Positions 26,301 to 41,496 of a DNA stretch of 64,000 nucleotides are shown piece after piece. Origin of the DNA: Setaria digitata (Eukaryota > Nematoda > Chromadorea > Rhabditida > Setariidae); the NCBI GenBank assembly GCA_003640385.1, contig RCAB01000010.1, positions 310,001-374,000 of the forward strand, written 5' to 3'. The notes beneath the pieces were generated by a model. The model saw only the letters and a list, made by a program, of their open reading frames with translations. It searched no databases and had not been told where the DNA came from. The position numbers and the translations under genes are program-made. Numbering within the stretch: position 1 is the first letter of the stretch; every line of letters begins with the position of its first letter.

Positions 26301-28274
26301 TCTAACGATTCATTCTTACCATGCCTTAGTAGCTGACCGAAAATTCGATCCTGAACATTCCCAGCAATATTTAAACTACTATCTTCTTAAAAAAGAAGAA
26401 ATTATAAGGACATCTTTGAGGAGTATTAAGAACAATACGACAAAAAAATATGACTGTCGGATTGAAAAAATCTCTGATAACCCATTAAACATTACCGAAT
26501 CGTTTTCCGGTGCAATGATATCTCCACTAGATTCTATTGTATGAGTTTCGACAAAATCGGCTGGCAGAGATACATCAAGCAACAATGATGAGACGTCCTG
26601 GAAATGTGTTGAAAATTCTGTCTGAGATCTACGGCCAGTTGTTGGATATCTCCGTTCCTCATGTGAATGTCTGCTTAAAGCAGCCAAACTATCAACTGAT
26701 GTTGATGGCTGCTGATCACCAAGTGGAAGGCGCATTACTGCTATTGGAATATCGTTATGTTTTTCAAAGGGTTTCTGAAAGATAAGCAAAAAAACATCCT
26801 TAAGCTACAAAGTAATAAAAACATGTTTTGATTTTTAGGATGAAAAGAAAATGAGAGAATTACTGTAAAGAGTTCGGAACCTAACATGCTAGCATCAGCC
26901 AAACATCGTAAACTGTATCTGAAAGGCATAATAAATAAATAAACTATGGCAGATTTCCACATTACTAGTCATAAATTACTACAATTTTCTAGCAATCTAT
27001 AAAGCAACAAGCAGCGAATTTCCTACTATTTACAAAACACACCAAAAATTTGAACTGCACGTCTGAAAAGTCCATCAGTTTCTCTATAATACGTGAAAGC
27101 AGAATCTGATTAGCCATTAGAGCTTTTCTGTGATAGAACTTCTGAACAGTTTTTAAATCTTGCTGGAAAGACTGAAACGAGTTTTTTTTTTTTTTTTTTT
27201 TTAAAGAGCATTTACAGTGAAATGAATTAAAGATGACATAAATATCACAAAAAACATTTGTTGACTGATAATGCGTAAAAATCACTCAAAGTAAGCGCAA
27301 TTGACAATCCATCACCCTCCAGCCCAACTCAATGGGCAGGAATGGGAAGAATCATGCGTATCATTGGGAAGAAATCTCTCAAAAAGTTTTTACTAAGAGC
27401 AAAAAAAAGGCCATGTATAGAATAAAAACCACAAAGCTTATTTTTTTAAAGGCAATAGTTTTAAGGTTACTGTCAGGCTTCTTTTCAGAATAACAACATA
27501 CGTCTTTAAGACTGGGAAATGGGTCATCCACTACATAAATAATTTTAATAGTTTTGGTGGACATATTTTTACTATATCAGATGTATAACGAAGCAGAAGT
27601 AGTTGGGAACCTGAAAGTGACATAATAATGTTTGCTTATTGAGAACATCCTTCAGCCATGCAACTGACAACTGTCGTGTTGACGTGACACGCCATTCCCG
27701 TTTCAAGTAGTCAGTCTCGTTGCGCGACATGAACTCTTTCACAAACAGCCAGTATAGCCGATTACCTTTGTTAAATCTGACAAGAATAACGATACGATCC
27801 TAGTTATGTGGAGAAATAGGGAATTTCATAAGAATAAAAGATCCTCTCCTAAATTCAACTTATGAACACTAAGGGTTTTATGAGGAACTTAATATAGTCC
27901 TACACTTGAAAAGGATTTTAAATAGCTAAAATGTAAAATACACTACGTGGGACAATCTGGTAACCATGAGTGGCAGTGTCATCTTAATCTATGGTTAGAC
28001 GCAGAGAATATATCAACTGATAGATATGCACATACCCAAATGAAAGAAAGTAATCAAGAACAGTTATGAGATTTCGTGCAGCAGAAGAATCCGAATCAAG
28101 AGGTGGACAGGAGTCACTTAACAGATGTCGTTTCCATTCAACCACTGTATCCGCGATAGCACGAATAACACAAGCTTCAATGTGAGCGTGAGATGACAGT
28201 GTCACTTCTGCAGAATAGTCTCCTTCTCCTTTGAATACGTCCAGTGGAGCTATCGTGATCATACTCCCATTCAA
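23367..28274 (-). CDS. RUN and PH domain protein, PLEKHM2/SKIP ortholog
   Basis: In animals PLEKHM2 (SKIP) is recruited to lysosomes by ARL8 and connects them to kinesin-1. The start is taken as ATG at 28272-28274. The N-terminal RUN domain spans exons 28036-28274, 27611-27776 and 27043-27171: VIRAIADTVVEWKRHLL, RNLITVLDYFLSFG, NRLYWLFVKEFMSRNETDYL, RQLSVAWLKDVLNK, QDLKTVQKFYHRKALMANQI. A Ser-rich linker follows (PLGDQQPSTSVDSLAALSRH..., about 26.4-26.8 kb). The C-terminal half matches the human protein segment by segment from memory: VFKHDTERFMRLFQ; NQAAYLLSTENFV; a region near 24.6-24.84 kb; a PH end FEIALKNCRIQFL...ADMHKWMSLI; and the distal CIVCLCEKSILVAQEG...SPDEIDRLLGQLNQLG. It ends with an acidic tail DDTLSDDAFDTSLGL and TGA at 23367-23369. 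Exon borders in 24-26.5 kb were only partly resolved. Confidence 0.88.
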
Positions 28275-28845
28275 AACTAATCACTTTAAAAATAAATGAC
28301 ACAAACACTCACAATGATCACCAATAAAACTGTAAAGTTAAGATGACTTACAAAGCCCAGAACTATCGTGCACAAATCAAGATATTTCCTTCTTTCGCTC
28401 TAACTCCACACTCTTCACAGGTCCCCTCCACTAATCAGTACCGTAACTTAAGCTTCCTGCCATCTGACGACCTATATAGCAATGCAGTAAAATTTCCTAC
28501 CTCTCTTCCAGATAGAGTAGTATGTCTTTGTGCATTTCGCGTCTGTTCACACTCTCATTTATTCATACTGCCTTGTCTTGTCATCCTGGAATGTAGCGTG
28601 ATATTAAAGTTGGTGATGCGAACTTTCAGTGTAGCGTGCATCTTGCTGGAAAGTGTGGAGTGGTACGTCTCATTTACTTCCGCGGTTATTGATTGTCGTT
28701 CCAGTTGTGCATATCAGCTTTGAATATGTGATTTTATATAAGTTCAAGTGTTGTTCATCTATCATTAGTAATCCAAATTACGACATTCAAAACGTTTTCA
28801 GCACTGGAACATTGTAGCCTCAATTATCTGAACTTCTCTTGCATC
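28275..28845. promoter_or_regulatory. Shared head-to-head promoter region
   Basis: The start codons of the SKIP-like gene (minus) and the ArfGAP gene (plus) are only about 570 bases apart with nothing coding between them, so both promoters must lie here unless spliced-leader outrons extend further. The open stretch at 28343-28723 has no family resemblance. No TATA or other core element stands out. Confidence 0.5.
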
Positions 28846-30750
<1,905 letters not shown>

Positions 30751-30786
30751 CTAAACACTCGAATTATTTCGCTTTCCTTATAACAG

Positions 30787-32923
30787 AGGTTTTTTGTTGC
30801 TGTGGAATGCCTGCCAACGAACAAGGTGTAAAATAATGTTTAATATCTTAAATCATTTATAAAAACCGAAAAAACTTCATTGAATAACTGTCCTTTAATA
30901 GGGCAATTAGACTTTGTATCCTTAAATTATTCTGAAGCTTAGTTTTTTCTTTCTAGGTTACATGCGGTGATGGTAATACTTTTGGTGAGTCGGAAAATAT
31001 CACGTGTGTATCAAATGTGTCTAGTGTCCTTTCATCATGTGGATCGCAAAGTGGTTGTAGGTTCCCATTGTTTGTTCTAATTAGATTCTTCCATAACGAT
31101 GATTTCTTATAAAGTATAACAGGTTTAGAGAAAAAGAAAAACTTAAGAAATGTAGCTGTAATTTTTGCAGTGCATTCTGCAGTCTTTCAATTACTAATTT
31201 TTATGTTAGAAATTCGTGATTCGAATTTTTATCTTAATTTGACGGGACCTGTTATATTGCAGATCCACAGTTATCTATATTTGGATCAGCTACACATACT
31301 TTGCCAGTGGGGAGTTTTTTTCTGAATCGTGAGACAGCGGCGATTTTCGCTGCCGCTTCACCCTTTGCTAATACTCAAGTGACGGCAGAAAATACGGTTT
31401 TATCACGTCCTCAGATGGTTGCTTCGGCTGATACAGATATACGACCCAAAACCACTCCAGTTAGTCCTGATTAATTCACATATTTTTCTAATTAGCGGAC
31501 TTCGGAGAAAGTTGGGATGCTTTTAAAGGTATCTCTTACTTGTTCTGTATAACGTTATGTGTTCGTTTTTTGTTAGCAACTGAATGAATATCTTAGGATC
31601 GACTCGTAGAACTAAGCACTATCCAGCCACAGGCTTATATAACAGTAAGAGTGAAATTGTTTAATGCCAAGCAAGATTATTCTTTAGTGTTTTTAGAATT
31701 CTAGTTTATTTAATAAAAAAGTAATGAATACTATTAGTGATATTAGATGCTTCTGGTAGGTTTTTGTTAATTTCCCTTTTAAATGTTATGAAGGTCTTTG
31801 CAAGCGTTAACGATGCTTTAGGAATTTTTCCTATACTTTAAGACTTTTGAATCCTTACTTTAGCCTCAACTCTCAGTAACAAAGTTTTGAGAAAATGCAA
31901 GTCGAATATTGGAGCAAACAAAATCGTTTGATGCATGAATGTGCTGGAAAATTTCGGTAATTCGGAGACCATTTCCAAAAGCAGTAGTTTTGGGAGATAA
32001 TTGTTTGAAGTTTTCACGGTTCATTTTTCTGCTGAACCTCACAAGAACTGTTCATGAAATCCAGTTGAACAATGTTGCAAATATTTTAGTTGATGTTAGC
32101 TGAGGCGATCTGCTGGCTTGTACATGCAGTGGATAATATATATTGAGCAGTCGATTTTTTTTTCTTTTTTTTTTTTAACTGAAAATTTAACTAACTCGTT
32201 ATTCTCATGTGTTGCTTCTGTGGTGTCTTCAGGAAGAATTCCATCGGCTACGAAAATGTTCTTGTATTTCAAGCCTGTGAGCAATCCATGCTCAGAAAAC
32301 TTGTTTAAAATGTTTAATGTTGTAGTCCATGAAAGAAAAGTGGATTAGTGAATAGCATAGAAAGCAACTTTTGTCCGCTGAAACTTGGTATGATTCCAGA
32401 AGTTATATAATGTGGAGTAAACGGTATGAAATATGCGGGATGTGGGGTTTGTAGAAGTTAGAGAGAAAGAAGAGTGGAAGATGCTTGGTGTGCAGTAGAA
32501 AAGGAAATTGGGAAGACAGAAGGACGAAGCACTAGTCGCACTGCTTGATCCGTCGTTGCCGTTAATTACTTTGATGTGTTTTCTGTGTAAAATATTACAT
32601 CACTAACGGTTTTCTATGTAGCGATTCCTAAGTTTTGTTTATTGCAAATTGCTGAAGTTGACATCTGCTACCGAAAAGCTGTAGATGTAACAAGAGTTTG
32701 TTACGTTTAAGCAAAATTATACTATATAGTAGAATAATATTTCGAGTTCGAATATTTTAACCTATTTTTTTTCTTATTAAGAATATCACTGAAACTTTAT
32801 CACGATTTGCAGGGAACGAAAAGCCCGTCTTTGAATCATCTCATGGCAGATTTTAGTCAGTTAAATGCGGGTGGCGAATCTAGAGAAGAGAATAGCTTAC
32901 GGAGAAATATTGCATGGAATTAG
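30787..32923 (+). CDS. Probable alternative or additional 3' exons of the ArfGAP gene
   Basis: If the 30587 exon uses a donor at GCC|GTTGGT before its stop, a phase-matched chain follows: 30787-30825, 30957-31053 and 31263-31459. It codes a Ser/Thr-rich tail with FGSATHTLPVGS, FLNRETAAIFAAASPFANTQ and RPQMVASADTDIRP. A short exon-like piece near 31497-31529 reads DFGESWDAF in one frame. A last open stretch, about 32815-32923, reads TKSPSLNHLMADFSQLNAGG and stops with TAG at 32921-32923; AATAAA follows at about 33026. The phases of the last two pieces do not join cleanly, so the final structure is unresolved. SMAP proteins have long, poorly conserved Gln/Ser/Gly-rich tails, which fits. Confidence 0.45.
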
Positions 32924-35900
32924 GAACGCATATTGCTATTCTCATTTCAAAAAAATGGATTTTCTTTTACCAAGATTTTCGTAGTCTACCGGCGTAACTT
33001 GTATAACGTTTTATTTTTATGCCGTAATAAAAATTGGTTTTGCCTCATGACATTTTGCGTATTTCCATTTTTTTTCTTTTTTTTTTTTCTGATCTGGGCT
33101 TTCCTGTGAATTTTACTAAAATCACATGCTTTTTCTCTCTGACTTTTTTCTCGGATGTTATTACTTTCGTGTTTCGTGTCGCTTTGGTTCTCGTCCAGTT
33201 TATTAATGTTGGTTCCAAACATGAATGTCCGTTAACTGATTACGTGTTCAACTTTTATGTTAACCAAGAGGTATTCACCGTAATACTATTTTGTAAATTC
33301 GAATTTTGGCGCCTCGCTGTTATTGTGTATCGCTCGATTTTTATTATCCTCTTTTGGAACGTACATAAAGCCGCATGACATTCTTTACATTCTCTAATGC
33401 TTTTTGAAATGAATTCACGTAATTTACACGTAACTATTAATTTACCGACCACACTAACTGATATGCTGTGTATTTAAGAAAATTATTACTGTCCTGTTAT
33501 GATAATTGTAAAGTTGCGGAAGAGTGTAAGGAAGTCTTTTAGCACCGAAAATATCGGTTTTTGCGAGCTGCTGCTTATTTCCTCCAGTAATGTTTCACTT
33601 TTTTTGTTTTGCGGCTGTGGATTTTGACATTTTCAGAGTGTTCATGTCTCTTCTCACTACATTTGAAAAATTTGATGCAGTGTATTATTTAGTTATTGTT
33701 GGTTACTTTTTTTTAGACATTTTTATGTCAGTAATTTCTTTATTTTTACTTTAAAAAAACAAATTGTTTGGAAGGCAAGTGGAGTTTTGGTTATAACAAC
33801 TAACTTATTGCATTGCGGGTACCATATATCCTCACGGTTGTCCGATTCGATGATTCATTTCTCTGTCTGGAAATATTTCTTGTCATCCGTATTTGGTACA
33901 TCAAAATATGCTTGGTTTTTTAAGGGATTTATACGGGATTTATTTCATCGTTTATGCTTTTATTCAGTCTTTGGCTTGGAAACGGTTTGAAGTTATTGTA
34001 CAGCATTTCTAGAGTGTGACACTGAAAACTTGTGTGCCCTAGATAATTACTCTAGTAATGCCTACTTTTTTATATTTCTTTGTACTAGGTCCCCTTTTTA
34101 CCTTTCAGTAGGAATAGTTAATCATCGATATGGTTGCTGCTGCTGAGCCGTATATTGGCTTCTATTAAAACTTAGAAAACAAATTCCATTGTTGGTAGTT
34201 CCGATATTTTTCTGTCGACGTATTGCATGTAGTATTTGCTGATTTTTTGTTTTGCCGAAAATAAGACAATATTATCTCTGATATTTTTTTAATGTATGTT
34301 AAGGTTCACAGTTTGGGTTGGCTGTAAGAGTTCAAAGAAATATGTGTGTCCTTTAGATTTGGCGAATATTTTTAGTCCTGAATATTATCATACTCTTTAT
34401 GAATGACAGGAAGTCCAAATCGCATTTGATGCCACTAGATCTACATTTTCAGTTTTACAGTTCTGAGTAAATTACCTTGAAACCAGTAAAATAAAATAAT
34501 TTCCTGTTCATTCCATTCATACTCATGATATATTTGTCAAGGTTTGTTTTTTAGCTAGTGTAGCGTGAGGTTGCAGGTGCTTTTTACGCACATAATAGTA
34601 CTTGTATCTTCGCATATATATTCTCTTTACTACAAAAGTTCTACTGTTATCGATTTGTTATTACTTTCTGGACTGAAATAACAACAATTGGATAAGAAAA
34701 CTTGCTTGAATTGCTTTTTTGATATATATAGGTCAAGAAACATTTCCAGGTAGCATGCAATATTTAAAAGGAATATACTTGGAAAAAATTATGTTTACAC
34801 GAGAAAACTAAAGTGGAGGAACTATTTGTCTTTATTATTGTATATTTCTATAATTCATATTATTCGTGGAGCGGCTGGTTAAGCCATCGTTTTTATCATA
34901 TCTTTCGCAGCTCTTTAAAATCAAACTGTTTCATCTTAAATATCCCTTATATTTGGAAGCTTACTTCGTTTTGAAATAAACAGTTTTGGGATTTGCACCC
35001 ATGCAGACGATGTTTGGAATTCGGAAATATAAAAAGAGGGTTTTATTTGTTGATGCTTGATGCTGTTTCACTTCTCCATTTTCACTGCGCCTTGTCATTG
35101 TGTGTCATTTTTCATTTGAACTGATAAAAAGATGCTGCTGAGAATCGAACCTCCTTAAAGCGACTCTTGTTTACGAATCTCGGACGATAAATAGGAAAAA
35201 GTCGAGGCTGATTAATAGGTGAGAGTAGCATGATCTTTGGAAAGAAATTTTTGCTTTTCTGCAGGTGTCAAGAAATAGATTCGTTTTCATCTTTAATTGA
35301 AAAATGGGACTCCTCTAGTAACTCCTACTATCCTGGAAATATGCTTTCGTACTCGAATAAAATCCCAGCTGTCTTACTTTTGTTAGAAAGCCTTATTAAT
35401 TCAAATATCGGATGCTCCACTGTCATCGAAAACTCCTGAATGAAAAGAAAAAGAAATTAGTGGTTTAAAATGATTTAAAATTAAAATTTATGCTCTTTCT
35501 GAAGATACAAGGATTTGAAAGGGGATATTTCTTCGTTCATTCAGTTTCGCTAAAACAGATAAAATTGACAAATGTGAATATTAGATCAGAAATAGTCTGC
35601 AAATTATTTAAACCTTCACCGAAGGTATTAATTTGTCATTCACAAGCAAAATGGTAAAATAATCAGCAAAAACTCGGGTATTTTTTTGCAGGTGTGATAA
35701 GGTTCACCAAGAACCAGCTCGCTGTCTAGTGAATATCCTTGATCCTTTTTTTCTAGAAACCTTTAAAAATTTTCCTTGTAAAGCTGTTGATCTGCTATGA
35801 GTCATTATAGGCGCACTTTGCTGTGGTAATAGATTAACTTTAATTCCGAGGTGATTGAATTGCTCACAGAAAAGCATGATGACAGAGGACAGTAAAACTA

Positions 35901-37207
35901 TTTTGAATTTTACAGGGTAGAGAAGTCTACCTACTTTTGCTGAAAGTTAGTAAATAAGAATTCTTCCAAGAGCTAGATTATGTGACTTGAAGGTTTCAAA
36001 ATCTCTTACTTGAATAAATGCTTTTCACATGATAAACAATCTGATAAAGCCTACAAGCGATTACGGATGATTGATTAAAAGTGCATGTGGCTAATAGTTG
36101 AAAATAGTTGAGCTGTGATCGCAGCTCATGTTTTTAGAACTGTTCTTCAGGTTTTGCATTTGCGGTGGACCAGGTCGATGCAGTAAAATCCTAAGCAGTG
36201 GCAAAACAAGTACGTTTTACCAATAAAGACAGAGAATCAAAAAAAAAGCTACGTTTTTTTTTGTAAAATGTTCCAAGACTTAATAAGAATTTTAATTCTC
36301 TCGAGGAACTAGGATGTACTTGAATAAATCAGTTTGATTTAACACAAAACGCAGTTTTCACCTTAGTTGTAGTTAATTATTTCTGCAGCCAAATATCGGC
36401 AATTATGAAATGAATAGACCGAGAAAAGTGAAAAAGAACCTTTACAAAAACCGTTACTTTTTGTGTGGCTCTAGGGCAAGTCTGATGCCCGGAAATTTTG
36501 GAGTTTCTACCTCTATTATCTGTAACTGGAAATCTTTTTCAGAAAAAATTTTTTACTTCTCCATGAGTTTTTCCCTTTCTTTATTTAATTTAATTAGTTA
36601 GGTGAACATTATCCATATCAAGACACTACTGCACATTTCATTGGCTAAAAAGTGAATACAACAAAATATCGAGCGAGTGATGTTATCTGTATTCTCTGTG
36701 GAACACAGGACGTGATTCAGTTATATAAAGAGGAGAAATTTACAATCAGAAATACCAAACAGATAAAAAAAAAACGAAATATAAAAATGCGAGAAATGAA
36801 ATAAATCAGGATGATCGTTGAACGAAGTGATGAACGGACGTGAAAGGAGATCTATCGTGAAATGGGATGGTTTGAGAGAAAAGAACCCTGTTAAGATGAG
36901 AAAATCGGAAGTATGAGCAAAGTTGTTGAGGAGAGTACAATGAATGCTGTGTCACAGCTTGTACCAAGTGTCCAGTCGATCGACCGCACTTCCGTGACAC
37001 AACTGTACATTTCCGGTTTACATACCCTTTCCAGTTCCATTTACAATCCAGTAAGTCATTACTCATGCTGTCATTGTTATTATGGCATTTTGGAGGCACT
37101 GAGTAAAAAATGTATTACTAGTGGTTTGATTTTGGAATTTCTGCACTGCTCAAAAATTAAAACAAAAACGTGTAGACCTCACTGCAAGAAAAGTGCAACA
37201 CAACATT
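32924..37207. other. Intergenic region without recognised genes
   Basis: About 4.3 kb, A+T rich, between the ArfGAP 3' end and the K2P 3' end. The first part is probably ArfGAP 3' UTR (AATAAA near 33026). Open stretches at 33034-33378, 33787-33990, 35230-35439 and 36410-36601 are Phe/Ile/Lys-rich and lack splice or family support. Confidence 0.55.
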
Positions 37208-40097
37208 TTACAAATAGGCGGGTTGTTCGGGGCGTAAAGCAGTTATTCTCCGCAAATATTCTGTATCACGGAAGAAATCGGATTGGAACGAGTTATGTCG
37301 TATTGTTGACATTCCAGACGAAGTTTCATCGATAAAACGCAATTTCATAAGAAGTTCATGAGGCTCGAATGGTCGGTCCCGTAATTCATTATCCAAAAAT
37401 GCCCGAACATCATTCCAAGTGACCTGGTAGAGAGAATGAACATATTTAATTTGAAGGCAAATCTAGTGTTTAAAACTCCGCTTACAGTTAGCAGTCTAAA
37501 ATACAGTGATTGAAGTATTTGCATTTACCTTTCCTCCTTTTTTCCTCCTCATTGCCCTCAACAGGACTACAATTTCTTTGAGTTCTTCACTCATACCAAG
37601 GAATTTTTTGGCTCGTCCGAAATAATGGAAGCGAGTAAAATATGCTTTCAGATGTGTTGAAGCTAGGTCAATGCACATCGTAACAACTGATAAACCTGCA
37701 GCAAAACTGATTACATATGCATACGTACAAATCCTTGCTCCAAATATCAAGCCCAACATTACCATCAGTTCCACCTTTTCAGCAGATGCCTGAAGAACAG
37801 GCTGCTGGGACAGGAAGATGTTCCCATATGTATTTGCAATTATGACAGTTACAGGAACAGAAACTAGAAAAATCATTCAGCACCTTTTCTATTCAGAAGA
37901 CGAGAAGTCAGAACTTGGCTACCTCTTTAGACGGCGACAAAGTCAGGATCAGCTTACACATGCTTTCTCTTGCAAGTGAAATTAGGATTTCTTTGTTAAT
38001 AAACAAATAAGTCAGTAATTCTGTGACCGGATGTTTATTTGTTTATTAGTTATAAATAGTGGGGATTTTATGCATCCCCAAACTGCTTAAAATAGATGTA
38101 TTACAGGTCCAATCAAATATTCAGAAAATTCACAGTGTTCCTTTCTATGCTACTTTTAATCTATAACTGTAAGAAAGTAACTTGAAAAAGGAATAAAAAT
38201 CCACTATTCCTGAAGTATTTCAAGAAAAAAGAAATTATTTATTATAAAATGATTTTTTTTTTTTTTGGATATCAGAAATCTGACATTAAATAAATAAATT
38301 TAACTGTCACCATCTTAATGAAAATTCTTTTCACCTTGATTTCAAATAAATAAGTCGATTTTCTTATGATTTATCTTGTAAAAAAAGATTGAGGAGATAT
38401 ACATATTATGAACTGGAGAGCTACATTCAAAGAAAACTAACCAACGATGACAAAAGCGACAATGAGTGATAAAAAGATGTAATCAACAACGACGATATCG
38501 CCAAGGCCGACTGTTACAATAAGATTAAAACCAAAATGGAATGCATGTAAGAAAGACCATGAACGCTCCCAATTGATGAACATGGCAGAACCCATCGAAC
38601 AGTACAAACAAATGCATGAGACATAAGCGCCTGAATAAAATAAAGCCTTATTTCTTCAGTAGCGAAAATTAGAATCCTCTTGATCGGCAAAAGTGACTAC
38701 TGCATCAGAAATTCGAGTCTCAAAACTTTAGGCTTTACTAATCGGTATACACTGTAAAGACTGTAATCACCATTGTTATTAATTCAAATTGAGATATTGA
38801 AACAAAAAAGAAAAAAAGAAATTATACCAATTGGAAACCACAACTTTTCGTCGCTCCCTTCTACACCAAAAATATCTATGACATCAGAATGACCGTTTGT
38901 TGATTGCAATGATTTTCTTCGCATATAACGTTTTCGAAAAAGAATTTGCTAAATTTTCTCATGTTAAAAAATATCTTGATCTGGTATCACACAAAAAAAG
39001 CGTTATATAATCTATTGATCTAACGTAGATGTTACACATGGGATATATCTTCTATCAGACTTTTCCAGAAAAAAAGTAGCAGTTCACACCTTAATTTTGT
39101 GTGACATTTTGTTCCAGTTTGAAACGAAACGAAGCAGTGTTTCTGACAGAAATTTCCCTATATCTGCAGCTGTGATAAACATGAGAGGTATACCAACTAA
39201 AGCGAATGCTACCGCAAATATTTTTCCTAAATCTGTATCGACTGATACTTCACCGTAACCTGAAACACTGCTCAGTAAAATAATTTCATGAAGATAACTA
39301 TTTAATTAAATCCCCTTTTCCCGTTTCTACGAAAGTAGCAGTAAATTTATGAATTTTTGCTTTTAAGAATTGGTAGATAAAATCAAAAAATGAGGCTTAG
39401 ACATTTCCAGAAGAGATGTACCGCATGTAGTGAGGACAGTAAGGACATATAATAAGGCAGTTGGAAAGGTCCACTTATTGTGCATATTATCAATGTCATC
39501 CGGTTCTCGAAGCTCTTTACGGATCGGACGCCGATCATCTACTGTTTCTGCTATTGACACCATATATTCCCTGAAGAAAAATAAGTTCTATAACCGCAAA
39601 AGAATTCTAGTGATTTTTTTATCCCACCGAAGCAAATTTGTGATGAAAAAGAAGACCTGAAAATTGCATCCCATTCTGAACGATCAACTGAACGGATTCC
39701 CAGTTGTGCCTCATTTAATATCCTCCAGCTGTCGGCTGTGAAATTCGTCATGATGTTGGACAAATGCATTAGTTTCCGTGATCGAGCCATCAGTTCCGTA
39801 CTTGTTTCTAATGCCATAAGAATCCATGCACCAAGACACAAGTAGCCAATCAATACTGTTACTAATATTACGTGGGGTATCAAGATTTTGAATAACTGAA
39901 AAAAATAACGGAATTTGAAGTCTTTACCTTCTGGAAAAAGGTTCGAATGAAAAAAAAATGATTTCTTTCGGAGCGATTACAAGAAATTAGGATACATTTA
40001 CATTGTACTGAGCCTTTTGAATGATTTCAAAGTTTCTTTTTTTGATCGAAAATCTTTCTCGACCCACTTTGTATAGTACGATCTTCCATTTTTTCAT
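37208..40097 (-). CDS. Two-pore-domain (K2P/TWK) potassium channel subunit
   Basis: Background potassium channel that dimerises in the plasma membrane and sets the resting potential of muscle or neurons. Eight exons (40002-40097, 39657-39895, 39422-39570, 39090-39259, 38828-38948, 38442-38630, 37529-37695, 37208-37423) join in phase to 448 residues. M1 is LIPHVILVTVLIGYLCLGAW; an extracellular cap follows; pore loop 1 is FPTALLYVLTVLTTCGYGEV; M2 is FAVAFALVGIPLMFITAADI; after a basic linker M3 is LWFPIGAYVSCICLYCSMGS; pore loop 2 is AFHFGFNLIVTVGLGDIVVV; M4 is FLSLIVAFVIVGLSVVTMCI. The cytoplasmic C-terminus (KKFLGMSEELKEIV, ELRDRPFEPHELLMKLRFID, ALRPEQPAYL) is strongly conserved in a nematode TWK subgroup. 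The ATG at 40095-40097 lies 11 bases after CAGTCTTAG, a possible spliced-leader acceptor. Confidence 0.95.
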
Positions 40098-41496
40098 AGT
40101 TCCCACCCTAAGACTGATGGTAAACTTGTCAGTATGTTGAGAATAAAACGTAAAAATCAGATGCATATAAATTTCTTTTTTTCGCTTATTTAAAGCAACT
40201 GATACTTCTCAGTAACAGGAATTTAAAGCCATGAACCATGAACTTCTTATCGTTCGGTTCTGCCTTGATGTGAAATATAGAAAAACTTTTAAAGCTGTTT
40301 AAATATGATTAATGTTTATAACAAGAATTTCTACACGACTTTTCGTGGTTTGATGAACAGTATAAAATTATTTTGGCTATTTTTTTGTAATGGTGTTGTC
40401 AATTTCTTTTTTACCTGGTAAATAGTTCGTATAAAATTTTAAACTTGAATTAATTTAAATTATCACAATTCGATCACTTTTTTGCTTGCTGTTTGCTTGA
40501 AATTCTATGAAGTTAGGTTTATGCCTAAGATACCTTGCACCGAATTCGAAGGACATTTGCATTAAAGTGAAGCACAAACTACTGAAAAGGACCTATAACG
40601 ACAAGAATGAGAAGGGTCTAGATAACAAAAGTTTGGAAACTACCCGTGACTTTAAATGCTTACCGAAATCATTTATTCACAGAATTCTAAATTCTGAACA
40701 TGCTTGAAGATGTTCAAGTCATTATGACTGATCATGAAAATAATCATATTTATTTTACTGGCGAAAAAGAAAATTTTTTAAAATTTTATTTTACTTTGCG
40801 AACTTTATTTTGTTAAGCACATTTGAGGATGTGACTGTCCGAAAAAAGTTCCATTTTTTTTCATAACAAGTAACATCAAGGAATGAGTACATATTATTTA
40901 GAATCCAGAACGGAAATATTCAGTGATTAACAGAGTGATAGACGAATAGAGTAAGCAGAAATGTTGAGAGGAAAAAAAAAAAACTATACATAAAGTTTCC
41001 CAGTCATTGCGGAGAATAGTCATAATTTATCAAGAAAACGATATTTGTTAAGATTTTTATGTATATTGATTTATGTATACTGATTGATGGTGGTAAATTT
41101 TTGGATTAATAGCTTTTTTTGTTTTGATTTTATCGATTTTATCGTATGTTTTTGGTTGTATGAAATCAAGTAGCTAAGGTTTATTAAGTGCATGGAATCA
41201 TTTAATATGACGCATTTATGATACATTTGCAACCTTACCTTTTTTGTTCCTAGCTCTTTCCTATTATTTCTTAAAGTGAAGCGACGAAAAGTAAAGCTTT
41301 ATAGTAAAAATTACTAACAATTAAGATTTTTTTCTTTCATGTCAAGAATCAGTAATGCTTACGTGTAGGAAGAAGAGAACAGCAAATGACAAAGTATAAA
41401 AAAGTTTCTAAGAATAGTGTTTTATTTTCTTTAGAGCATAATCGGGCTTTGTATATATTTGTTAACTTCATTAAATAATTCGTTATGAAAGTACCT

